Origin: [Eubacterium] saphenum | GTDB lineage: Bacteria > Bacillota > Clostridia > Lachnospirales > Anaerotignaceae | Length of the DNA stretch: 58,628 bases | Assembly: GCA_004557645.1 (NCBI GenBank) | Contig: SFGI01000008.1 | Coordinates: forward strand, 1-58,628 | Reading direction: 5' to 3' | Part shown: positions 33,436 through 41,766 of the stretch, in pieces | How positions within the stretch are numbered: the first letter of the stretch is position 1 | Layout of the letters: each line of letters opens with the position of its first letter | Notes under the pieces: generated by a model | What the model was told of the DNA's origin: nothing | Databases searched by the model: none | Seen by the model: only the letters and a program-made list of their open reading frames with translations | Program-made: the position numbers and the translations under genes

Positions 33436-34599
33436 ATGCTCGAATTCGATATCCCTATGAGTAATATGGCACAGATAAAAGTAATCGGCGTTGGCGGCGG
33501 CGGCAACAACGCTGTAGACAGAATGATCGAAGATGGTCTGGATGGCGTAGAATTCATTTCTATCAATACAGATGGACAGGCTTTGGCCAAATCCAAATCC
33601 GCAACAAAAATCCAGATCGGTGAAAAACTGACAAAAGGTCTGGGTGCAGGCGGTAACCCTGAGATCGGTCAGAGATCCGTTGATGAAACACAGGACGATA
33701 TCGCACAGGCTCTGCGCGGCTCCGATATGGTATTCATCACAGCTGGTATGGGCGGCGGCACAGGCACTGGCGCAGCTCCCAGAATCGCTGCGATCTCCAA
33801 AGAACTGGGTATCCTGACAGTAGGCGTTGTGACAAAACCTTTCAATTTCGAAGGCAAAAAGAGAATGGGCAATGCGGAAAAGGGTATCGCTGAACTGAAA
33901 AAGAACGTAGATACACTGGTTATCATCCCTAACCAGAGACTGCTGAGCATCATCGATAAGAAAACAACACTGACAGAAGCATTCCGCAAAGCAGACGAGA
34001 TCCTGCTGCAGGGCGTTCAGGGCATTGCTGACCTGATCTCCAAACCCGGCGTGATCAATCTGGACTTTGCTGACGTTCGCACGATCATGGCAAACAGAGG
34101 TATCGCACACATGGGTATTGGTCGTGCCAGCGGTGAAAACAAAGCGGAAGTGGCTGCAAAAATGGCAATCCAGAGCCCTCTGCTGGAAACAACCATCGAA
34201 GGTGCAAAACATATCCTGATCAACTTCAGCGGCGATATGAACCTGGGTCTGATGGAAACAGAAGAAGCTGCAGAACTGATCAGAGAAGCCATCGATCCCG
34301 AAGCAGAAATCATCTTCGGTACAACACTGAACGAAGAACTGAACGACGAAGTTGTTGTTACAGTTATCGCTACAGGTCTGGAAGACGATGGTACTCCCCA
34401 TGTAGAACCCAAGAGAATTCTGTCTGATGCTGGCTACAGAACAGAAGAAAGACCTGCTGCACCCAAAGCAGAAGAAGCACCTGTAGAAGAAAAGGATGCG
34501 GGCGAAGCACGCCCTGCTGCAAGAAGATTCGCAGATCTGGATTATGATTATGAATCCGAAATCAAGATCCCTGATTTCCTGACAAGAAAAAAATTCTAA
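33436..34599 (+). CDS. ftsZ: Cell-division GTPase FtsZ
   Basis: Tubulin homologue that forms the Z-ring, 387 aa. GTP-binding features: VGGGGNNAVDRM and the tubulin signature GGGTGTGAAP; T7-loop segment NLDFADVRTIM. A short acidic linker precedes the conserved C-terminal peptide IKIPDFLTRKKF that binds FtsA/SepF-type partners. ATG 33436 follows GGAGGAG by 9 nt; a TTG 13 codons earlier is unlikely. A strong terminator follows. Confidence 0.98.
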   Translation: MLEFDIPMSNMAQIKVIGVGGGGNNAVDRMIEDGLDGVEFISINTDGQALAKSKSATKIQIGEKLTKGLGAGGNPEIGQRSVDETQDDIAQALRGSDMVFITAGMGGGTGTGAAPRIAAISKELGILTVGVVTKPFNFEGKKRMGNAEKGIAELKKNVDTLVIIPNQRLLSIIDKKTTLTEAFRKADEILLQGVQGIADLISKPGVINLDFADVRTIMANRGIAHMGIGRASGENKAEVAAKMAIQSPLLETTIEGAKHILINFSGDMNLGLMETEEAAELIREAIDPEAEIIFGTTLNEELNDEVVVTVIATGLEDDGTPHVEPKRILSDAGYRTEERPAAPKAEEAPVEEKDAGEARPAARRFADLDYDYESEIKIPDFLTRKKF

Positions 34600-34626
34600 T
34601 CAGGGATACTTAAGACAAAGCTACAT

Positions 34627-34670
34627 AAAAGACCTGATTTATCCGCAAAGGATGAATGAGGTCTTTTTTT
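34627..34670 (+). terminator. Intrinsic terminator after ftsZ
   Basis: AAAAGACCT/AGGTCTTTT stem (34627-34635, 34659-34667) and T-run, directly abutting the next promoter. Confidence 0.8.
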
Positions 34671-34671
34671 C

Positions 34672-34723
34672 TTGACAATTTGAGACTACAACTGTAGTAT
34701 ATAAGTAAGACTACAAGTGTAGT
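34672..34723 (+). promoter_or_regulatory. Promoter with two BlaI/MecI-type operators
   Basis: TTGACA (34672-34677), 17 bp, TAGTAT (34695-34700). Two dyads of identical arms, ACTACA-AC-TGTAGT (34685-34698) and ACTACA-AG-TGTAGT (34710-34723), lie 25 bp centre to centre. The first overlaps the spacer and -10, the second the start site. The TACA/TGTA core is the known BlaI/MecI recognition type. Confidence 0.8.
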
Positions 34724-34754
34724 TTGCAAGCGTGATGAATGGGGAGGTGCTTTT

Positions 34755-35111
34755 ATGGATTATAAAATTTCAGACAGCGAATGGAAGATCATGGAGATCC
34801 TTTGGGAAAAAGGGGCGGTGACCCAAAGCGACATTATGGACGCACTGGATGTAAAATGGAACAAGAATACGGTGTATACTTTCCTGAGCCGATTAGAGCA
34901 TAAGGGCATGTTGGAGAGCAGCGGCAGCCCGAAGCAGTATCAGGCAGTAGTGAAGCGGGAGGATTGCGTGGAACAGGAGCAGGAAAGCTTTCTGAATAAA
35001 ATCTACCATGGCTCTGCGGGGAAAATGGTAGCGGCATTTGTGGAAGAAGGGAAACTGACAGCCGAAGAAGTGGAAAAACTGAAACAGCTTCTGGAGGGGA
35101 TGGATGTATGA
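34755..35111 (+). CDS. BlaI/MecI-family repressor
   Basis: Winged-helix repressor of 118 aa. The N-terminal domain (SDSEWKIMEILWEKGAVTQSD) and recognition helix (NTVYTFLSRLEHKGML) are typical, and the C-terminal dimerisation helices end KLKQLLEGMDV. It probably binds the two operators just upstream and represses its own operon until cleaved through the M56 partner. Its stop overlaps the next start (ATGA). Confidence 0.92.
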   Translation: MDYKISDSEWKIMEILWEKGAVTQSDIMDALDVKWNKNTVYTFLSRLEHKGMLESSGSPKQYQAVVKREDCVEQEQESFLNKIYHGSAGKMVAAFVEEGKLTAEEVEKLKQLLEGMDV

Positions 35112-37123
35112 CAAATCTATGGACGGTTCTGTATTTTACCCTGGGGATCACCCTGACGGGGCTGATGCTTTTGCTGTTCAAAAAAATCTTTCGGGATAAG
35201 CTGAGTGCCCGCTGGCATTATCTGGTTTGGCTGGTGCTGTTGGTGCGGGCGGTTTTGCCTGCCAATGTGCGGCTGTTTTCCACAGGCTTTGCCCTGAATA
35301 ATCTTTGGATGGAGGGAATGAAGCGCATCCGTGGCATGGTGGAGATGGGGAGAAATTCTCTCCTTTCCGCCCCCTTTGGTATGGAAGGGGGAGACCTTTC
35401 CCTACTAAGGGATACGCCCGTTGGCGCATGGTCTGTGACAGATATGCTGTTTGTGGTGTATCTGGCAGGCGTATTTGTAGTGTTGGTCTATGATATAGTG
35501 ATTTACGGAAAGCTGCGAGGAGAGATCAAAAAAGGACGGGAAGCGTCCCCCTCCCTGAAAGAAAAAATCAGTGCCGTAGGGAAAAATTATGACTTGCCAA
35601 AGCAGGAGAGGGTCAAGGTCTGTAGTGGCTTTGAAACGCCTTTTTTATGCGGATTTTTTAAGCCAGTTCTGGTGATTCCCGAAAACATGGAGGAAAGTAT
35701 TGATAAAAAGGTGCTGCTCCATGAAATGCTGCATTTGAAGCACCATGATGTGCTGGTGAATTTTGCACTACATCTGCTGCAGGCACTGAACTGGTTCAAT
35801 CCTTTCGTATATTGGCTGTGCCGTGTCATCCGTAATGACAGCGAAGCTCTTTGCGACCAGCGGGCATTGGAACGGTTGGAAGGGGAAGAAAAACGGGAAT
35901 ATGGCATGCTTTTACTGGGGATGGCGGATCGCCGCCATGCCAGCCGTATCGGCACCACCTCCATGGCAAATGGGGCGAAGAATATCAAGACAAGGGTACA
36001 GCGTATCGCCGATTTCGGTCGTGCGCCCAAAGGGGCAGCCTTTGCCACAGGCTGTATTACAGTGGTGCTGTGTCTGGCTTCCGCCAGCTATGCCTATGAG
36101 CCAAAGTATTTTGACACCTCTGGTGTGGAGACAAAGGAGGATTTAGAATCCTTGCTGGAGGATGCAAGGTATTTTGATGTGACTTCTCCGGAAATGGCGA
36201 TTTCTATTCTTTATGAAGCCATTTCTGAACGGGACTTGGGGAAATTGGCACTGACCGTCCCCCAGAATGAGTTTGAGGCATATAAGGCATGGGCGTTAAG
36301 CGAATATATGGGTGAGGATACAGATGGCGCAAGATTGCCGGAAGGGACGAAAGCCGATTACAAATATAAATTTTATGATTCAATGCATTATGAAGCAGTT
36401 TATTTCTTCGACCGACAGGCAGATGGCACAGTGATAGGTGCTCTTCATATTGCGGATGAAACAGACAGAGATCATCCGGTTACAGAACGGATTCAGCATT
36501 TCCGTGTGTTTGAGGAAAATAAAGGAAATTGGTCCGTGGAACTGTTGGGAAAAGAAAACTGGTTGTTTGATTTGTATAATGATCCGTTTGGTTATGCAAA
36601 TAGAAGACTAAGAGAAAAAATGAAACAGGGCGAATATACAGCACAGGGAGACTGGAAGATTACCGAGGCGGCCTATTGTGAAGAATGGAGCATTGGTTTC
36701 AGTGGTTGGGATATGTTCAGTTTCATGAATAATCAAAATGAAGAATTACAGTTTAATGAAAGTCTGACCCCGATGGCTACGCATGCAGCGTATTTGGAAT
36801 ATACGGGAACAGAATGGAAAGAGAAAACGCAGGTGCTTGTCGTTTTTACCTGCCCTGCCGATGCAACAAAGGAAGAACTTTGGGAAGGCAATGGCTTTTC
36901 TGTTGGTTCCGGCGGCAGCAGTTCCGCCGGTTTTGAATGGGAAGTAATCGAAACCGGCCGAGATTGGGATGGAATTATCACTGCTCGTGGAGACAAGAGT
37001 TATGAAAATTTGGAAGAGGCTTTTCGTATGCTTTCGGAGCCCTACGAAGTCCGTATTTACTCCCGTGGCGGCGAACTTCTGGAAACATTCCCCCTGAAGG
37101 GAGGTGCCCTCTATGAAGAATAA
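35108..37123 (+). CDS. M56-family (BlaR1-like) membrane metalloprotease with unusual sensor domain
   Basis: A 671-aa protein. Membrane segments lie near 7-27, 37-52, 112-135 and 312-332. The cytosolic zinc-protease loop has HEMLHLKHH (His205, Glu206, His209) and NDSEALCDQRAL. Unlike BlaR1 and MecR1, the extracellular part (about 335-671) shows no penicillin-binding SxxK/SxN/KTG set. It is an acidic domain I do not recognise, so the inducer is probably not a beta-lactam sensed covalently. It likely triggers cleavage of the BlaI-like repressor. It overlaps the next gene by 11 bp. Confidence 0.85.
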   Translation: MTNLWTVLYFTLGITLTGLMLLLFKKIFRDKLSARWHYLVWLVLLVRAVLPANVRLFSTGFALNNLWMEGMKRIRGMVEMGRNSLLSAPFGMEGGDLSLLRDTPVGAWSVTDMLFVVYLAGVFVVLVYDIVIYGKLRGEIKKGREASPSLKEKISAVGKNYDLPKQERVKVCSGFETPFLCGFFKPVLVIPENMEESIDKKVLLHEMLHLKHHDVLVNFALHLLQALNWFNPFVYWLCRVIRNDSEALCDQRALERLEGEEKREYGMLLLGMADRRHASRIGTTSMANGAKNIKTRVQRIADFGRAPKGAAFATGCITVVLCLASASYAYEPKYFDTSGVETKEDLESLLEDARYFDVTSPEMAISILYEAISERDLGKLALTVPQNEFEAYKAWALSEYMGEDTDGARLPEGTKADYKYKFYDSMHYEAVYFFDRQADGTVIGALHIADETDRDHPVTERIQHFRVFEENKGNWSVELLGKENWLFDLYNDPFGYANRRLREKMKQGEYTAQGDWKITEAAYCEEWSIGFSGWDMFSFMNNQNEELQFNESLTPMATHAAYLEYTGTEWKEKTQVLVVFTCPADATKEELWEGNGFSVGSGGSSSAGFEWEVIETGRDWDGIITARGDKSYENLEEAFRMLSEPYEVRIYSRGGELLETFPLKGGALYEE

Positions 37124-37709
37124 GACAAGTGAAGCCCTTTGGAATATCCGCACAGCCATGCTGGTATTCCTGATCGATGTGAATATCCTTGGTTTCGATA
37201 TCATCCCCGATTTTTTCGGTTGGATGTGTCTGTTGGGTGCTGTTGATATTTTAGAGGGCACAGTTCCCAGCATCGAGCGCATCCGTGGCTTTGGCAAAGT
37301 CCTCCTTTGGTATGAAATAGCTATGGTGGTGCTGAATTATATTGGTGACCGTATCCCTTTTTACAATGCGGTCAGCCCCTATATGGCAATTTTCATTCTG
37401 TGTATCCGCATGTACTTTATGTATATCATCCTGACTGCCGCTGCCGATGCAGGAGCGGAGCAGGGCGGCGAAGCGGATACCCTGAAGAAGGTCCGCAGGA
37501 GCCGAAACCGTGTTTTGCTGGCAGAGCTGGCGGTATACCTTGCCGCCGCTGTGGAAGGCACGGAAAAAATCGGCGGTTGGATATGGGTTCCCTTTGTGCT
37601 GTATTTCCTGTTCTATATTGGCTGCATCCTGCAGCTGAGCTGCTTAAAAGAAGAAGTGGAAAACTGGGAAAAAGGTCAGTTGGAAGCGGCAGAAGAGAGT
37701 GCAACATAA
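37113..37709 (+). CDS. Integral membrane protein of the BlaI/M56 operon
   Basis: A 198-aa protein with about four to five hydrophobic segments (VFLIDVNILGFDIIPDFFGW, LLWYEIAMVVLNYIG, YMAIFILCIRMYFMYII, WIWVPFVLYFLFYIGCIL) and a charged C-terminal tail. ATG 37113 has GGAGGTG 6 nt upstream; it lies inside the end of the protease gene. No known family is recognised. Operon position makes it the candidate effector or accessory of the regulatory pair. Confidence 0.75.
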   Translation: MKNKTSEALWNIRTAMLVFLIDVNILGFDIIPDFFGWMCLLGAVDILEGTVPSIERIRGFGKVLLWYEIAMVVLNYIGDRIPFYNAVSPYMAIFILCIRMYFMYIILTAAADAGAEQGGEADTLKKVRRSRNRVLLAELAVYLAAAVEGTEKIGGWIWVPFVLYFLFYIGCILQLSCLKEEVENWEKGQLEAAEESAT

Positions 37710-37716
37710 AAAAGAG

Positions 37717-37768
37717 CCTCAGGTCTTGTGAACAACAATTCACGATAGACTTGAGGCTTATTTTTATG
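37717..37768. terminator. Bidirectional terminator between convergent genes
   Basis: GCCTCA..GTCT..GTGAA pairing with TTCAC..GACTTGAGGC and flanked by A-run and T-run. It overlaps the stop of the EamA gene. Confidence 0.75.
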
Positions 37769-38672
37769 CTTTTTCTGGTTTTGGCTTTGCCAAGGAAAGC
37801 ATCAGCACTGTTATGACAATGAAGAGAAATCCAATATAATCAATGAATTCCAGATGTACTTTCAGCCAAAGGACAGAAACAATGGTAGAAGAAAGGGGTT
37901 CCACAGAAGCATACAAGCTGCTCTTTGTTGGACCGATATATTTTACTCCATTGAGGAACATCATATAGGGCACCATAGTGCCAAAAACGATAATGAAGAC
38001 AAGGCAAAAGATACCTGTTGCATCCCAGTTGCCTTGCCAATGCCAGAAGGGATGAACGATATTCATGGCAGCACTGCCGATGAGCATGGCCCATCCGATG
38101 AGGAGCATCGTATCATATCGGCTCAGCAGACGGACAGGATAGACTGTATAAAATGCCAATGCCACAGCAGAGAGCAGCCCCCAGAATAATGCCGCAGGGG
38201 AAAGGCTCAGGCTTTTGGGGTTGCCATGGGTGGCCAGCAGGATTGTGCCGATGAGACAGCCGGCAACGGCAATATATTCTATGGCAGTTGGCAGCTTTTT
38301 CTGACGAAAGGCAAGATAAACAACAATCATGATGGGTGCGGTATATTGCAGGACGGTTGCGGTGGCTGCATTGGAATAGTTGATGGCTGCAAAGTAAGCA
38401 TACTGCATGAAGAGCATGCCGATCAATGCGAATAGGATGACCTCTTTCCTATCCTGCTTTTCCACCCAGATCTGCAGCATGCCGCCTTTTTTGATTTGTG
38501 CAAAGGCGAGCATAAAGATCCCCGTCAGCAGCATACGAATAGAAACCACCCATTCCGGTGTGACATTTGTAGTATGAAACAAATATTGTCCCGCTGCACC
38601 GGAAACGCCCCAAAGACAGGCGCTGGCGATGCAGAAAACGGAACCAATGAATACTTTATTTTTGATATACAT
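37764..38672 (-). CDS. EamA/DMT-superfamily transporter
   Basis: Inner-membrane metabolite exporter or permease of 302 aa with ten predicted helices in two EamA repeats (first from FIGSVFCIASACLWGVSG, second from AALFWGLLSAVALAFY). The substrate cannot be inferred. The ribosome site before ATG 38672 is weak (GAGAG). It is monocistronic and divergent from pstS across 243 bp that include the PHO-box module on the pstS side. Confidence 0.88.
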   Translation of the reverse strand: MYIKNKVFIGSVFCIASACLWGVSGAAGQYLFHTTNVTPEWVVSIRMLLTGIFMLAFAQIKKGGMLQIWVEKQDRKEVILFALIGMLFMQYAYFAAINYSNAATATVLQYTAPIMIVVYLAFRQKKLPTAIEYIAVAGCLIGTILLATHGNPKSLSLSPAALFWGLLSAVALAFYTVYPVRLLSRYDTMLLIGWAMLIGSAAMNIVHPFWHWQGNWDATGIFCLVFIIVFGTMVPYMMFLNGVKYIGPTKSSLYASVEPLSSTIVSVLWLKVHLEFIDYIGFLFIVITVLMLSLAKPKPEKA

Positions 38673-38809
38673 GGTTTTACTCTCGATTTTTAAAATAATA
38701 GTTATATTATGTAGAAACTCAAATCATGCTAACACTTTCGTATTCAAAAGTCAACAATAGAAATCATTGATGAAAACAACCAGATTATTTGAAAAGAAAC
38801 AAAAGAGAT

Positions 38810-38877
38810 TTTTCATGGATTTAACAAAAATATGATTTTTTATTTAACATCTGGGACATATACTTGGGTTGTAAAGA
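38810..38877 (+). promoter_or_regulatory. PHO-box promoter module of pstS
   Basis: GATTTAACA (TTAACA at 38821), 15 nt, ATTTAACA (TTAACA at 38844), TATACT at 38859-38864 and TTGTAAAGA at 38869-38877. A weaker TTTTCA lies 11 bp before the first box. It aligns without a gap to the module before pstC. Hexamers of TTAACA type in roughly 11-bp phase are the PhoP/PhoB binding pattern of Firmicutes. Confidence 0.7.
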
Positions 38878-38915
38878 AAATCAAAGCAAAAGCAGTAAAA
38901 AAGGAGAGAAATAAA

Positions 38916-39797
38916 ATGAAAAAAATGTTGAGTTTTGGACTGATGATGACATTGGCAGCAAGCATGCTGGCAGGCTGCGGCGGCAGCGGTGAACCTGCGG
39001 CAGAGGAAAGCGCAGCAGGCAGCCCGATCACAGTGGTATCCAGAGAAGATGGCTCCGGCACAAGAGGCGCATTCATCGAACTATTCGGTATTGAAGAAAA
39101 AAATGATGCCGGTGAAAAGATCGATCTGACAACAGATTTGGCAGAGATCACAAACAGCACTGCGGTCATGATGACAACAGTTGCAGGGAATACAAATGCC
39201 ATCGGTTATGTTTCCTTGGGTTCTCTGGATGATTCCGTAAAAGTACTGTCTATCGATGGCGTAGAAGCAACCGTTGAGAATATCAAAAACGGTACATATT
39301 CTGTAGCAAGACCCTTCAACATCGCAACAGGCGAGAAAGTGAGCGAAGCGGCACAGGATTTCATCAACTTCATTCTGAGTGACGAAGGTCAGGCAGTGGT
39401 AGAAGAAAACGGCTATATCAGCCAGGGCAGCACAGGTGCTTTTGAAAGCACGATGGTAGAAGGAAAGGTGATCGTAGCAGGTTCTTCTTCTGTAACACCC
39501 GTCATGGAAAAACTGAAAGAAGCATATCTGGCCATCAACACAAACGCTTCTATCGAAGTACAGCAGAGTGATTCTACCACAGGTATGACTTCCGCCATCG
39601 AAGGTATGTGCGACATCGGTATGGCATCCAGAGAACTGAAAGATAGCGAACTGGAAGCAGGTCTGACACCTACTGTTATCGCAATGGACGGTATCGCAGT
39701 AGTCGTAAACCATAACAACGCTGTAAATGGCCTGGAAAGTGCCCAGGTAAAGGATATCTTCACAGGCGCAGTAACAGTTTGGTCTGAAGTGCAGTAA
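38916..39797 (+). CDS. pstS: Phosphate-binding lipoprotein PstS, lobes in permuted order
   Basis: Extracellular phosphate receptor of the Pst ABC importer, 293 aa. Lipoprotein signal with Cys21 (LAGC). The mature part begins with VVSREDGSGTRGAF and runs through NAIGYVSL and FILSDEGQA, segments that normally form the second half of PstS. From about residue 185 comes VIVAGSSSVTPVMEKL ... SDSTTGM ... DIGMASREL ... AMDGIAVVVN ... DIFTGAVTVWSEV, normally the first half. The chain is therefore circularly permuted relative to E. coli PstS while keeping both phosphate loops. ATG 38916 is preceded by AAGGAGAG. Confidence 0.92.
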   Translation: MKKMLSFGLMMTLAASMLAGCGGSGEPAAEESAAGSPITVVSREDGSGTRGAFIELFGIEEKNDAGEKIDLTTDLAEITNSTAVMMTTVAGNTNAIGYVSLGSLDDSVKVLSIDGVEATVENIKNGTYSVARPFNIATGEKVSEAAQDFINFILSDEGQAVVEENGYISQGSTGAFESTMVEGKVIVAGSSSVTPVMEKLKEAYLAINTNASIEVQQSDSTTGMTSAIEGMCDIGMASRELKDSELEAGLTPTVIAMDGIAVVVNHNNAVNGLESAQVKDIFTGAVTVWSEVQ

Positions 39798-39883
39798 GAC
39801 AAATCAAAAAGATACTTTTTCATAGGTACAGTCTCCCAACCTATACAAGTTACAAAAGAGAAAAACAGCAAAGAAACAAAAAG

Positions 39884-39946
39884 CAAGGTCTGTAGGGGAA
39901 ACGGAAGCGGAAAGGCTCTGTATTCACCCTACAGACCTTGTTTTTT
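39884..39946 (+). terminator. Strong terminator between pstS and pstC
   Basis: Perfect 14-bp stem CAAGGTCTGTAGGG/CCCTACAGACCTTG (39884-39897, 39927-39940) with a 29-nt loop and TTTTTT. It would uncouple abundant pstS message from pstCAB. Confidence 0.9.
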
Positions 39947-39951
39947 CATAT

Positions 39952-40019
39952 TTTACACAGATTTAACAGAACTATGGTAATTCATTTAACCTTCCTTTCT
40001 TATACTTTTTTTGTAAAGA
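39952..40019 (+). promoter_or_regulatory. PHO-box promoter module of pstCAB-phoU-phoPR
   Basis: TTTACA (39952), 11 bp to TTAACA (39963), 23 bp to TTAACC (39986), TATACT (40001-40006), TTGTAAAGA (40011-40019). All spacings equal those of the pstS module. Confidence 0.7.
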
Positions 40020-40057
40020 GTCAGTAAAAGAAGTGTCTCAAAGGAGTGAGAGGAAAC

Positions 40058-40897
40058 ATGAAAGAACAAGTGATGAAAGGAGTTTTCGCGGCGGCAGCGG
40101 CATTGTCTATTCTGGCAGTAGCATTGATCTGCGTGTTCCTGTTCGCCAATGGTGTGCCTGCTATTCAGAAGATCGGCGCAGTGGATTTCCTGCTGGGGCA
40201 GACATGGAAGCCCTCTAATGATATCTATGGCATTTTCCCCATGATCGTCGGCAGTGTATATGTCACAGCCGGTGCGGTCATCATCGGTGTGCCCCTGGGC
40301 ATCCTCTGTGCTGTGTTTCTGGCATGGTTCTGCCCGGAAAAATTGTATAAAGTAGTGAAGCCGGCAGTAGAGCTGCTGGCAGGTATTCCCTCTATCGTAT
40401 ATGGCTTTTTTGGCTTGGTGGTCATTGTGCCCATCATGCAGAGCCTTTTTGGCGGCAGTGGGAAGGGAATTTTAACTGCATCCATCCTGCTGGGTATCAT
40501 GATCCTGCCTACCATCATCGGCGTCTCCGAAAGTTCCATTCGTGCGGTTCCCATGGCTTATTACGAAGGTTCTCTGGGCCTGGGGGCAACTCATGAAAGA
40601 AGTGTATTCTTCGCCGTATTGCCTGCGGCAAAGCAGGGGATTTTGGCGGGGGTCATTTTGGGGGTGGGCCGTGCCATCGGCGAGACCATGGCAGTCGTTA
40701 TGATCGCCGGGAACCAGCCTGTTCTTCCCAACAGCATTTTCAGCGGCGTCAGAACCATGACAGCCAATATTGTTATGGAAATGGGCTATGCGGCAGACCT
40801 GCACAGACAGGCCCTTCTGGGGACAGCAGTGGTGCTGTTCGTCTTTATCCTCATCATCAATCTTTGTTTCTCTATGCTGAAAAGGAGGTCTGACTGA
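40058..40897 (+). CDS. pstC: Phosphate ABC transporter permease PstC
   Basis: Inner-membrane permease of 279 aa with six predicted helices. It has the EAA-type coupling loop (YYEGSLGLGATHERS) and conserved AGIPSIVYGFFGL. ATG 40058 is preferred over GTG 40046, which is inside the AAGGAG ribosome site. Its stop overlaps the pstA start (TGATG). Confidence 0.95.
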   Translation: MKEQVMKGVFAAAAALSILAVALICVFLFANGVPAIQKIGAVDFLLGQTWKPSNDIYGIFPMIVGSVYVTAGAVIIGVPLGILCAVFLAWFCPEKLYKVVKPAVELLAGIPSIVYGFFGLVVIVPIMQSLFGGSGKGILTASILLGIMILPTIIGVSESSIRAVPMAYYEGSLGLGATHERSVFFAVLPAAKQGILAGVILGVGRAIGETMAVVMIAGNQPVLPNSIFSGVRTMTANIVMEMGYAADLHRQALLGTAVVLFVFILIINLCFSMLKRRSD

Positions 40898-41766
40898 TGA
40901 AAGCCATGAATCAACAATCCTTCCGGGAAAGGATAGCAGCTTATCAAAGAAATCCCTTTTCCTTCTTTCTGGCGGCGCTGGTAGTGCTTTCTGCCGTGAT
41001 CACACTGACGGTGCTGGTGGCTCTGCTGGTCTATATTCTGGCAAAGGGCATCCCAAACCTGAAACCAGAGCTGTTTGAATGGGAATATAATACCACCAAT
41101 GTTTCCATGATGCCTGCCATCATCAATACCATTACCATTACGCTGATGTCGCTTTTGTTTGCGGTGCCTGCGGGGGTCTGCTCTGCCATCTATCTGGTGG
41201 AATATGCAAAGCGAGGGAATAAATTTATCCCCATCGTCAGACTGACCACGGAAACCTTATCGGGTATCCCTTCCATCGTTTTTGGCCTGTTTGGGTATCT
41301 GTTCTTCAATATCTATCTGGGCTGGGGCTATTCCATTCTGGGCGGTGCCCTGACGTTATCCATTATGATCCTGCCCCTGATTATGCGAACCACGGAGGAA
41401 GCCCTGCAGGCGGTGCCCGATGCTTACAGAGAAGGCAGCTTTGGCTTGGGGGCGGGCAAGCTGCGGACGGTGTTCCGTGTCGTATTGCCCTCGGCGGTGC
41501 CGGGGATCCTTTCCGGTGTCATCCTTGCCATTGGTCGTATCGTTGGGGAAACGGCAGCTTTGCTCTATCCTGCAGGTACAGCGGCACAGGTGGCAGATGG
41601 GCTGTTCTCTTCCGGGCGTACGCTGGCGGTACATATGTACGCATTGTTGAATGAAGGGTTATATATGGAGCAGGCCTATGCGACAGCGGTCATTCTGCTG
41701 GTGATGGTGGTATGCATCAACGCATTGTCCTCCTTTATTGCGAAGAAAGCTGGTGTAAAAGCATAA
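40897..41766 (+). CDS. pstA: Phosphate ABC transporter permease PstA
   Basis: Second permease, 289 aa and six helices, with LSGIPSIVFGLFGYL and the coupling loop DAYREGSFGLGAGKLRT. Overlapping start and stop codons with pstC (TGATG) and with pstB (TAATG) give tight stoichiometric translation. Confidence 0.95.
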   Translation: MKAMNQQSFRERIAAYQRNPFSFFLAALVVLSAVITLTVLVALLVYILAKGIPNLKPELFEWEYNTTNVSMMPAIINTITITLMSLLFAVPAGVCSAIYLVEYAKRGNKFIPIVRLTTETLSGIPSIVFGLFGYLFFNIYLGWGYSILGGALTLSIMILPLIMRTTEEALQAVPDAYREGSFGLGAGKLRTVFRVVLPSAVPGILSGVILAIGRIVGETAALLYPAGTAAQVADGLFSSGRTLAVHMYALLNEGLYMEQAYATAVILLVMVVCINALSSFIAKKAGVKA

